Assembly: GCA_938045545.1 (NCBI GenBank)
Contig: CALIBN010000001.1
Location: 1-41,802, forward strand
From: an uncultured archaeon
GTDB taxonomy: Archaea > Thermoproteota > EX4484-205 > JAAOZP01
Direction: 5' to 3'
DNA length: 41,802 bases
Part shown: positions 24,727-31,337 of the stretch, in pieces
How the letters are laid out: each line of letters starts with the position of its first letter
Position numbering within the stretch: position 1 is the first letter of the stretch
Notes under the pieces: generated by a model
The model's input: only the letters and a program-made list of their open reading frames with translations
The model's database searches: none
Told to the model about the DNA's origin: nothing
Program-made: the position numbers and the translations under genes

Positions 24727-25080
24727 CACCCCCACGGCTAAAGCGGTGGGATTCCCGGCTCGTCGGCCTGGGGCTTCACCCTGCCGGGTTCAGGGCGGTG
24801 TCAACCCAGCCCCTGCCATCCGCATGTAGCGAATGGCCCGCCTCATTATTTCGTAGCTAGTTGTAGCCGGCGTTATGAATAGAACTGAGATGCTCTCCAA
24901 AGGCTCCTCGTTTCCGCTCCTCCGCAGCCCCAATTCATATCGGGCAATGGGTGGAATAATTATTCCGATCGTACTCAGATGACTCAGGCCGTTCTCGGAT
25001 GGGTCTCGGACGTTTAAGGGCGATTCATCCCCGAACCTGAAGGACATGGGCTTTCTCGCCGAATATGTTAAGATCTTTAA
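24727..25080 (-). mobile_element. Orphan IS200/IS605 (TnpB-type) element remnant with right-end hairpins
   Basis: The sequence directly after cofE contains CCCACGGCTAAAGCGGTGGG (24731-24750), a hairpin with a 5-bp CCCAC/GTGGG stem and a GC/GC inner pair. A second stem CCCGGC/GCCGGG follows at 24754-24759 and 24783-24788. This arrangement is the familiar right end of IS605/IS1341-type tnpB elements, where it forms the 3' part of the guide RNA. The element would read on the minus strand, with its end at the cofE stop. Minus-strand codons at 24790-25047 are open for 85 residues but I cannot recognise tnpB in them, so the gene is lost or badly decayed. The rest of the gap is otherwise featureless. 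Confidence 0.55.
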
Positions 25081-25125
25081 ACCCGTGAAGAAACTGTTAA
25101 TAACCCTTAAACCATATGTCTAAAC

Positions 25126-25821
25126 ATGGTTGAAGGAGCTCCGGTTATGCATGAAGGAGAGCTCGTCGGGTTTGTTAAGAAAGAGTATGAAACAGCTAGG
25201 CTGATAGAAGTCATTCTGACGCGCGAGCCTGAGAAACAGATAGATCTTAGGGCTCTCAAGGAGGCGTTAAGAAGGCTCCCAAAGCCGCATAAGACTCTTC
25301 CCCCAGAAGCCGCTGAACTACTGGATGAGGATTCAATACTGGTCAGCAGTGCTCTAGCCAACCTGGTAGCACTACCCTTCACCAAACCGGTTATGAAAAC
25401 CCTGGTCCCGTTAGAGATGTTTAAGCCAGTATCCGGAACCCGATACATCCTTCAGATAGATGTCCCCGGTCAGGACTTAACTCCCGGGGTCGAAGACAGG
25501 CTTGCAGGCATACCTGGATTGGCTGGCGAATGGTTCGCAGGCAAGGTTGAGGGGGTGATAATCAGGAGGAGGAATGTCCCCATAGAAGTGCCGGTCAGAA
25601 CCGGGGTGATGGTTCCGCATGTCGAAGGAGCGGGCGAGTGCCTCACCATCTTTGACTTAAACAATGGTTTAAAAACGTTTAAAACGCTTGCTGACGCGAA
25701 CATCCCGATGATGTACGGCGACGTAATTCTCGTAGACGGGGTTCTGGATGAGAAGAAGCTTATTTTAAGAGCGAGACTAGTCTTCCTGATAAGGTCTAGA
25801 GAGATGTGGGTTTTCGACTAA
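25126..25821 (+). CDS. Conserved-looking archaeal hypothetical protein
   Basis: A 231-residue soluble protein, no family recognised. The N-terminal half is helical (LIEVILTREPEKQIDLRALK). The C-terminal half is beta-rich with IIRRRNVPIEVPVRTGVMVP, HVEGAGECLTIFDLNNGLKT and MYGDVILVDGVLDEKKLILR, which could be a small-molecule or RNA-binding barrel. ATG 25126 has a GTTAATAA box about 27 nt upstream (leaderless). The last 4 nt overlap the convergent nuclease gene. Confidence 0.7.
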   Translation: MVEGAPVMHEGELVGFVKKEYETARLIEVILTREPEKQIDLRALKEALRRLPKPHKTLPPEAAELLDEDSILVSSALANLVALPFTKPVMKTLVPLEMFKPVSGTRYILQIDVPGQDLTPGVEDRLAGIPGLAGEWFAGKVEGVIIRRRNVPIEVPVRTGVMVPHVEGAGECLTIFDLNNGLKTFKTLADANIPMMYGDVILVDGVLDEKKLILRARLVFLIRSREMWVFD

Positions 25822-26459
25822 GAAACCGATTTAACCACGCTCGTAACGTTTTCAGGGTTTTCAGAGAAACTCCCTATCTTCCAAAAAGGCAGTATTAAGC
25901 AGCCGTCTAAAACCCTTTCCTCAGAGCCTAGGAAAGTAATCACCACCGGGTAAACAGCCTTCCTAATATTCCTCTTTTCCGCCAGATATTGGGAGAGAAG
26001 CCTGGTCCTTTCAAACTGGAGCCTGCAGGCTGAACGAATATTATAGTTCCTCCTGACCCATTGCTTGCAATCTATTGAGACAAGCATTCTCGGCGTCTCA
26101 ACAAGGATGTCTATCTCCCTAACAGTCTTTTTAAAGCTGAACCTGAAATGCTCCAAGACTCTGAATCCCTTGGCCCTGAACACTTCGGCGATAATTCTTT
26201 CAAAACCTCTCCAGTTAACTGATTTGAAAACATTCTCTAGGCTGACTCCTGACTCGACTGCGTGTTTAATAAGCATTAGGAATCCTTCCGGAAGAACTTT
26301 AACCCCTCTGCTCAGCTCAACGGCCCCGCCTTCCCGGGAGAGCAGCTTTAAACAGCAAGCGTATTCTGAAGCTTCCTTCCTGCTTACCAGCGGCCCCTTT
26401 TCCAGAAGCCTCTTTAAAAGCCTGAGAAACAGTGTTTCGCCATCCTCCTCCGGCAACAT
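25818..26459 (-). CDS. Mrr/PD-(D/E)XK-type nuclease-like protein
   Basis: A 213-residue protein. The core VNWRGFERIIAEVFRAKGFR is the typical first helix of Mrr-like endonucleases. It is followed by the catalytic strands REIDILVETPRMLVSIDCKQ, in which Asp (EID), the acidic residue before Cys (D-C-K) and Lys form a PD-(D/E)XK triad with Asp replacing the usual Glu. The N-terminal 90 residues are helical. No methyltransferase partner is nearby, so a DNA repair or general nuclease role is as likely as restriction. It shares a bidirectional promoter with the exported-protein gene. Confidence 0.75.
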   Translation of the reverse strand: MLPEEDGETLFLRLLKRLLEKGPLVSRKEASEYACCLKLLSREGGAVELSRGVKVLPEGFLMLIKHAVESGVSLENVFKSVNWRGFERIIAEVFRAKGFRVLEHFRFSFKKTVREIDILVETPRMLVSIDCKQWVRRNYNIRSACRLQFERTRLLSQYLAEKRNIRKAVYPVVITFLGSEERVLDGCLILPFWKIGSFSENPENVTSVVKSVS

Positions 26460-26483
26460 GCTGAAGCATCGGGTGAGGAAGAA

Positions 26484-26492
26484 TTATATTTA
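26484..26492. promoter_or_regulatory. Shared bidirectional TATA element
   Basis: TTATATTTA lies about 24 nt upstream of the GTG at 26512 on the plus strand. On the minus strand the complementary A/T block is about 27-29 nt upstream of the ATG at 26459. Both genes would then be leaderless and fire from one A/T-rich core. Confidence 0.55.
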
Positions 26493-26511
26493 TGGTTTGA
26501 AGCGTAGAACC

Positions 26512-27012
26512 GTGTTGAACGCTGCCTGGGCGCTGATGCTAATGGTCCTGCTGACGCCCCTCTGGACGGAGGGGAGCAATGGGGAAGTGAACATCACCGT
26601 AGTGTTGAAAGTCATCCCCTTCGACCCCATTGGGAGGCCTGATTTCAAGGTTTACGTAAACGGTTCTTCAAACCCATTCGGAGTGGAGCTTAAAGTAAGC
26701 CCTTCAGAACCCCTGGTTTTTAAAGTCCCCAAGGGCAGCTACCTGCGGATAAGCGGAGAGCTGGAGATAGCTGGCGACTATGGTTTCTGGTACCGGCTTG
26801 ACAGCGTTAACGGTACTGGTCGCTCAATAGAGTTTAAAGCCGACCGTGACACCGCCGTCTATTTAAACTATACGACTAACCACCTGCTTACATCACCCTA
26901 CTTCATAGCTGTCTACTTGCTGCTAGCACTGCTCTTCATCAGGAGACTCATTACATCGCCAAAACAGATAAAACATTTAAAAAGCAGTGGTAATGACACA
27001 TTACGGAAATGA
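26512..27012 (+). CDS. Exported protein with C-terminal membrane anchor
   Basis: About 166 residues. A signal peptide (LNAAWALMLMVLLTPLWTEG) is followed by a beta-rich extracytoplasmic domain with N-glycosylation-type sites (NITVV, NGSSNPFG, NGTGRS, NYTTN), then a C-terminal membrane helix (SPYFIAVYLLLALLFIRRLI) and a basic tail. No family recognised. The frame is open much further upstream, but an ATG at 26458 would overlap the divergent nuclease start codon. GTG 26512 sits at leaderless distance from a TATA box and begins a proper signal peptide. The next gene overlaps by 4 nt (ATGA). Confidence 0.65.
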   Translation: MLNAAWALMLMVLLTPLWTEGSNGEVNITVVLKVIPFDPIGRPDFKVYVNGSSNPFGVELKVSPSEPLVFKVPKGSYLRISGELEIAGDYGFWYRLDSVNGTGRSIEFKADRDTAVYLNYTTNHLLTSPYFIAVYLLLALLFIRRLITSPKQIKHLKSSGNDTLRK

Positions 27013-27557
27013 GCAAGAGTAAACCAATTATTCTGATTGCTGGAGAGCTCGGGGCTGGTTGCACAGAGGTTGGGGAGCTTGTTTCCAGAAAGCTCGGCGG
27101 CATAGAGGTTTACAACACTGAGAGATTTATAAGAAGCCTAGTTTCCTCCCCGCACTTAAGCTTCCAGACGCTTGTGGCAAAATCCATTTCAGGAGAGATA
27201 GAGATAGAGAAGGTTTTGCAGAGCATGGTTCTAGACGTGGCTAATAACGGTCCAGCGATAATAGAAGGAAGGAGCGCTTTCTTTGCATTGACGCGCGAAG
27301 TTGATTTGAAAGTCTTCCTTTATAGTGATTTCGACGGGAGGTTGAAGCATATAGCGGAGAAAAGGAGGACCGAAGATTTGAAGCAGATAGAGGAGGATAT
27401 TAAGGCTTCAGACATGGATAGGAGCAGCCTTGTTGAAAGGCTTTACCACAGGAATTGGAGAGACCCCTTATTGTACGACATTATGATAAACACCTCAAAG
27501 GTGCCTTATGAAGAAGTTGCTTCATTCATAATCGAGGCTCTGAAGCTTAAGTATTAA
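27009..27557 (+). CDS. Cytidylate-kinase-like P-loop protein
   Basis: A 182-residue nucleoside-monophosphate-kinase-like protein. The nucleotide-binding loop reads AGELGAGCTEVGELVSRKLG, resembling the cytidylate-kinase-like family in which the Walker A Lys is absent or displaced. AIIEGRSAFFAL and VDLKVFLYSDFDGRLKHIAE followed by KRRTEDLKQIEEDIKASDMD match the CMK core and LID. RDPLLYDIMINTSKVPYEEV is the classic C-terminal CMK segment. Substrate is uncertain because of the altered loop. It overlaps the preceding gene by 4 nt. Confidence 0.75.
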   Translation: MSKSKPIILIAGELGAGCTEVGELVSRKLGGIEVYNTERFIRSLVSSPHLSFQTLVAKSISGEIEIEKVLQSMVLDVANNGPAIIEGRSAFFALTREVDLKVFLYSDFDGRLKHIAEKRRTEDLKQIEEDIKASDMDRSSLVERLYHRNWRDPLLYDIMINTSKVPYEEVASFIIEALKLKY

Positions 27558-27588
27558 CCATAATGGGACTCATGCTAAACGTTAAAGA

Positions 27589-27597
27589 TTTATATAT
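27589..27597 (+). promoter_or_regulatory. TATA box of the Lys/Ala/Pro-rich mini-protein
   Basis: TTTATATAT centred 27 nt upstream of ATG 27620, an ideal leaderless arrangement and the strongest TATA consensus in this part of the window. Confidence 0.65.
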
Positions 27598-27619
27598 GAC
27601 TTAGCGGGAAATATTAACC

Positions 27620-27772
27620 ATGAGCGGAGCTAGTACTGGTGGAGAAGCTAAGCCTGCACAGCCCGCACCCACGCCTGCGCCAGCACCCGCGCCTGCGAAG
27701 CCTCCGGCTAAGAAGGCTAAGAAGCCGGCTAAGAAAGCAAAGGCAAAGAAGGCAAAGAAAACCAAGAAATAA
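27620..27772 (+). CDS. Histone-H1-tail-like Lys/Ala/Pro-rich protein (50 aa)
   Basis: A 50-residue protein: a short polar start (MSGASTGGEAKPAQPAPTPA), a Pro/Ala linker, then KKAKKPAKKAKAKKAKKTKK, a highly basic H1-like tail. It is predicted disordered and strongly nucleic-acid binding. Its own strong TATA box at exact leaderless spacing suggests high, independent expression, as expected for a chromatin or ribosome-associated factor. It has no globular domain, so it could also be a protein-binding tail. I recognise no named family. The longer open frame on the opposite strand is an artefact of the Ala/Lys codons. Confidence 0.7.
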   Translation: MSGASTGGEAKPAQPAPTPAPAPAPAKPPAKKAKKPAKKAKAKKAKKTKK

Positions 27773-27815
27773 GGGCTAAAGCACGTGCTAAAACAAATTC
27801 CTTTTTTTCGCATGC

Positions 27816-28451
27816 TTAACATATTAACTGGACGATGTCCTTAAGACTGTTTACGACGAACATGGCTCCATGAGCATCCGGCACGGGGGCGCCGGGTTTA
27901 ACGCATAAGACGGATATTTTAACGGCCTTAAACATGCTTTTATCGTGCACAGTGTCCCCGACGGCAGCGGCCTCGTTCAACGGAATAGAGTATTTTTCAC
28001 ACACCCTTCTTAAAACATCCATCTTCCTGGAGGGATCCACGTTGATTTCTATGATGCCTGTGAAAAGGCCTTTCCAGTCGAAAACCATCCTGTTTGAGAT
28101 GCATTCATCCGCAGCAAGCATTCTACACACTCTTTCAGCAAGCACATCCAGGCCGCTTGAGACAATTACTCTTAAAATCCCCTTGCTCCCAAGCTGGTTA
28201 AAGACCATGCTGGCCTCCGGCTTCACCCTAACGCTGGAGAAAACCCGTTCGAAAAAAGACCTGGGCAGCCCCTTAGGCCATAGGCTGACGTCATGTTTAA
28301 CGAACTCCTCATAGTTTATTTCCCCCCTAGAAAATTTTTCAAGCGCCCTCCTAGCAAGATTGTCAGTCCCTAAAAACCTGTGGACGATACGCCAACTGCT
28401 CTCCTCCTCCACGAGCGTCCCATCCATGTCGAAGAAAACTATTCTAACCAT
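27816..28451 (-). CDS. HAD-superfamily phosphatase, phosphoserine-phosphatase-like
   Basis: A 211-residue haloacid-dehalogenase-fold hydrolase. Motif I VFFDMDGTLVEEE (nucleophile Asp and acid/base Asp), motif II in LRVIVSSGLDVLAERV, and motif III/IV in AAAVGDTVHDKSMFKAVKIS are all present. A helical cap lies between motif I and II, as in SerB-type enzymes, but specificity for phosphoserine is not certain. Its start overlaps the end of the SpoIIM-like gene by 13 nt, indicating co-transcription. Confidence 0.85.
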   Translation of the reverse strand: MVRIVFFDMDGTLVEEESSWRIVHRFLGTDNLARRALEKFSRGEINYEEFVKHDVSLWPKGLPRSFFERVFSSVRVKPEASMVFNQLGSKGILRVIVSSGLDVLAERVCRMLAADECISNRMVFDWKGLFTGIIEINVDPSRKMDVLRRVCEKYSIPLNEAAAVGDTVHDKSMFKAVKISVLCVKPGAPVPDAHGAMFVVNSLKDIVQLIC

Positions 28452-29011
28452 TCTGCCAAGCTCATCGTTTCAACGAGTGCTGCAGCAAGCAGCAGGCTGC
28501 CGACTATTAGAAGAGTTGACAAGTATCCTTTAAGCTCCCTGTTAAACCTTTTCTCAACCACGGCAAAGAGACCGGCTAACCCTTGGGCGGAAGCCAAGCC
28601 GTACGCTAGGAATTCAAGTATACCGGCTGGCGTGGAGAGAAGCCGGACGGCAACCGAGAGCGAGTCCAAGTTGTTTATAGTCGAGATTGCTGAAACAGCT
28701 ACCCCGGTGGTTGACGAGGAGACTATGCTGAAACCAAACCCTACCACTGGTATCATCATTACGATGCTTAGGGCAAGATTATGCGCAAAAACATCCAGCA
28801 GCCCTTTGAAGCTCATGCTTCCTGAAACTGCGGTGTATATTTCCTCGGCGAAAGATTTCTCCAAGGGGATTGAAGAGGAGATTAGGAAAACAGTTGAAAA
28901 AAGGAAAACCGTAATCGGGAAAAGACCCCATTTCGTGTGGAGAAACGGGGGGAACCCCCCAATGTCTCGACTACCCTTATGGCTGACGCTTAGTTTTTCA
29001 ACAGCACCCAA
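28439..29011 (-). CDS. SpoIIM/DUF95-family membrane protein
   Basis: A 190-residue integral membrane protein with about five helices (LFPITVFLFSTVFLISSSIP; VFAHNLALSIVMMIPVVGFG; LEFLAYGLASAQGLAGLFAV; YLSTLLIVGSLLLAAALVET). The HNLALSI...GFG and PAGILEFLAYGLA segments are characteristic of the SpoIIM (stage II sporulation M) family. That family is widespread in archaea with unknown function. TTG 29011 start is supported by a TATATTTTAG box about 27 nt upstream. Overlaps the HAD phosphatase gene. Confidence 0.85.
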   Translation of the reverse strand: MGAVEKLSVSHKGSRDIGGFPPFLHTKWGLFPITVFLFSTVFLISSSIPLEKSFAEEIYTAVSGSMSFKGLLDVFAHNLALSIVMMIPVVGFGFSIVSSSTTGVAVSAISTINNLDSLSVAVRLLSTPAGILEFLAYGLASAQGLAGLFAVVEKRFNRELKGYLSTLLIVGSLLLAAALVETMSLAEWLE

Positions 29012-29073
29012 ACTTGGGGAACCCTCAACAGCCTAAAATATAAGGTTTACTGAACGTTTTTCATGCTTGTTGC

Positions 29074-29081
29074 TTTAAATA
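29074..29081 (+). promoter_or_regulatory. TATA box of the Nudix hydrolase gene
   Basis: TTTAAATA centred 27 nt upstream of ATG 29105, consistent with a leaderless transcript carrying the Nudix and NadE genes. Confidence 0.65.
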
Positions 29082-29104
29082 GCTCAGCTTCACCCAGTTA
29101 GGGC

Positions 29105-29674
29105 ATGGGCGATGAAGACATTGTTAGGGCAGAGGCTCTCTACAGTGGAAGCGTAGTATCGCTTCTCAGGTACCATGTTTCACTAGGGGGCCGAAGGCTT
29201 GTGAGAGAAGTTGTCGAACACCCTGGTGCTGTTGCAGTAATACCTGTCAGCGACGAGGGCGGAATCATCATGGTTAAGCAGTATAGGCTTCCCGCCGGAA
29301 AGAGCCTCTTGGAAATACCAGCTGGGACGAGTAGGGTCGGCGAGGATGAGGAGGAGTGCGCCCGCAGGGAGCTTCTCGAGGAAACAGGGTACAGGGCGCG
29401 AATCCTGAGAAAAGTCTTAAGCTTCTACCCTGCGCCAGGATACTCCACTGAGAAAATAACGTTGTTTTTAGCGGAAGACTTGGAGAAGGCGGGGCAGAGG
29501 CTTGAGGAAGACGAGGCCATAGAGGTTGTTGAGAAACCCTTGGAGGAGGCTTTTGAGATGCTTAGGAACGGTTTGATTGAGGATGCTAAGACGATTATCG
29601 GGTTATGCTGGCTGAGCAGTTTAAAGCAGCCGGATGCGTTGGATAAGGCTGGAGACCAATACCCATATATTTGA
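29105..29674 (+). CDS. Nudix hydrolase, ADP-ribose pyrophosphatase-like
   Basis: A 189-residue Nudix enzyme. The Nudix box G-x5-E-x7-REUxEExGU is perfect, ending CARRELLEETGYRA. The upstream GGIIMVKQYRLPAGKSLLEI and downstream FYPAPGYSTEKITLFLAEDL are typical of ADP-ribose pyrophosphatases, which convert ADP-ribose to AMP and ribose 5-phosphate. Placement immediately before nadE links it to NAD turnover: one gene makes NAD, the other clears its breakdown product. Confidence 0.9.
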   Translation: MGDEDIVRAEALYSGSVVSLLRYHVSLGGRRLVREVVEHPGAVAVIPVSDEGGIIMVKQYRLPAGKSLLEIPAGTSRVGEDEEECARRELLEETGYRARILRKVLSFYPAPGYSTEKITLFLAEDLEKAGQRLEEDEAIEVVEKPLEEAFEMLRNGLIEDAKTIIGLCWLSSLKQPDALDKAGDQYPYI

Positions 29675-29693
29675 GCATTATAAGACGATTTTT

Positions 29694-30521
29694 ATGAACA
29701 GGGGAAACATGGTTTTGCCGAGGCTGGATTACGCTAGGGTCGCGAACTACATAGCGGCGAGGCTTAGACAGTATTTCGAGGACTCCGGAAGGAGGGCAGG
29801 TGTGATAGGGTTATCCGGGGGGGTGGACAGCAGTGTAGTAGCATACTTGACGACGATGGCTCTGGGGAGGGACAGGACAAGGCTTTACATCCTGCCTTCA
29901 AGCGTCACGCCCAACGAGGACATGGAGGACGCTGTGAGCGTCATCGAGAAGCTTGGAATACCCGGTGGGAACTGGAGGATAATAAGCATAGATGAGATCG
30001 TTGAAGCCTTTGAGAGAAAGCTTGGGCAAATGAGCAGGGTTGCGAGGGGAAACATAATGGCGAGAACTAGGATGACAATACTCTACCATGAGGCTGCTGT
30101 GAACAATGGGCTTGTTATAGGGTCAGGGGATAAGAGTGAATACCTCTCCGGGTATTTTACGAAACATGGCGACGGGGGGGCTGATGTCCTTCCAATAGTA
30201 GGACTATATAAGACGCATGTGCGGCAGCTCGCGGAGTATTTGAAAATCCCTGAGAGAATACGGATTAAGCCGCCTTCACCAGCCTTATGGCCAGGACAGA
30301 CGGCTGAGGAGGAGCTAGGAGTAGATTATACGACCCTGGACACAGTGCTCTACCTGAGGTTTGACAAGAAGCTTAGCGAGGAAACGATAAACAGGGTTTC
30401 AGGGATACCTTTGGAAACCGTGGGAAAGATCCTTGAAAGAGTGAGGCTTACAAGGCATAAGAGGCGGTTGCCGAAAAGGTTCGCGATAGACTATGAGGAA
30501 ATGAGTGTTAAAACGTTTTAA
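29694..30521 (+). CDS. nadE: NAD+ synthetase (ammonia-dependent type)
   Basis: Converts nicotinic acid adenine dinucleotide to NAD+. About 275 residues, without the glutaminase domain of longer NadE. The PP-loop GVIGLSGGVDSSVVAYL is intact. ARTRMTILYHEAAVNNGLVI followed by GSGDKSEYLSGYFTKHGDGG and IRIKPPSPALWPGQTAEEEL are characteristic. The frame is open upstream into the Nudix gene; ATG 29694 is the first plausible start, and ATG 29709 (MVLPRLDY) with GGGGA just upstream is an alternative. Confidence 0.94.
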   Translation: MNRGNMVLPRLDYARVANYIAARLRQYFEDSGRRAGVIGLSGGVDSSVVAYLTTMALGRDRTRLYILPSSVTPNEDMEDAVSVIEKLGIPGGNWRIISIDEIVEAFERKLGQMSRVARGNIMARTRMTILYHEAAVNNGLVIGSGDKSEYLSGYFTKHGDGGADVLPIVGLYKTHVRQLAEYLKIPERIRIKPPSPALWPGQTAEEELGVDYTTLDTVLYLRFDKKLSEETINRVSGIPLETVGKILERVRLTRHKRRLPKRFAIDYEEMSVKTF

Positions 30522-30563
30522 ACACCATTTCCGTGTGAGACGGTTAAACAATAAGGAATATTA

Positions 30564-31232
30564 ATGAGAGTGTGGAAAACAGGATGGTTGAACAGTCTAG
30601 TGGAAATAACCTTGACCTCCTTCGTTGTTGCCCTCTCAGGAGCCTTAGCTCCAGGCCCTCTTATGGTCACAGCAGTGAGAGAATCCACGAGCAACAGGAG
30701 TAGTAAACCAGGATTACTCCTTTCCCTTGGACATGCTTTGGCTGAAGCACCCGTCACAGTAATACTGGTTTACGGGCTGCTTAGCGTTGACAAGAGTATC
30801 TTCCCCTACCTGAGCCTTATAGGCGGAGTTTTCCTTGTTGCAACAGGAATCCTAGCGGTCATTAGGCCTGGCCGGAAGAACGTTGACGAGGGGAAGACAA
30901 TCGGGACACGCGGTTTCTTAAAGCTCATTATGCTCGGCGTCGCAGTGTCCTTTTCAAACCCCTACTGGACCACCTGGTGGGTTACAATAGGCGCCGCCTA
31001 TGTTACTAAGGCGCTTACAGTGGGGGGCTTAGGAGCCCTCTTTTTCTATCTGAGCCATGAAACGGGGGACCTGCTGGTCCTAGGCTTAATATCGAAAGCA
31101 GCGGCCAGCGGTGCAGACAGTATTGGTGAAAAAGGATTCAGAATCCTAATGATAGTTTGCAATCTTGCAATAATAGTGATAGGAGTATACTTTATTCTCG
31201 AGGGTGTAGAAGCCCTATCTTCAGCAGCATAG
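30564..31232 (+). CDS. LysE/RhtB-family exporter
   Basis: A 222-residue membrane protein of the LysE amino-acid/small-metabolite exporter superfamily. The N-terminal hallmark LSGALAPGPLMVTAVRES is followed by helices GLLLSLGHALAEAPVTVILV and YLSLIGGVFLVATGILAVI. After a cytoplasmic loop comes AVSFSNPYWTTWWVTIGAAY, the conserved SNPY/W motif, and two final helices. The substrate cannot be inferred. ATG 30564, 42 nt after nadE, same strand. Confidence 0.87.
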   Translation: MRVWKTGWLNSLVEITLTSFVVALSGALAPGPLMVTAVRESTSNRSSKPGLLLSLGHALAEAPVTVILVYGLLSVDKSIFPYLSLIGGVFLVATGILAVIRPGRKNVDEGKTIGTRGFLKLIMLGVAVSFSNPYWTTWWVTIGAAYVTKALTVGGLGALFFYLSHETGDLLVLGLISKAAASGADSIGEKGFRILMIVCNLAIIVIGVYFILEGVEALSSAA

Positions 31233-31337
31233 TAGAAGCATTTCTGTTAAAACTGCTCATCCGAGTAGGCGCCTCCAGTCAAACGGGTTAGAAAGAGCCT
31301 TAATCCGTGTAGCTGATTGTTTTACAGCTGGAAGAGA

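Noticed and set aside
24790..25047. An 85-codon minus-strand frame inside the IS-end region, tested as a tnpB C-terminus
   Set aside because: No RuvC or zinc-ribbon motif of TnpB can be seen, so I do not call it a gene. It is mentioned only as part of the element remnant.
25818..26459. A restriction-modification system around the Mrr-like nuclease
   Set aside because: No DNA methyltransferase or specificity gene is adjacent; neighbours are housekeeping or exported proteins.
27601..27822. A 73-codon Ala/Gly/Phe-rich frame on the minus strand
   Set aside because: It is antisense to the Lys/Ala/Pro-rich mini-protein, which has a TATA box and start codon at ideal spacing on the plus strand.
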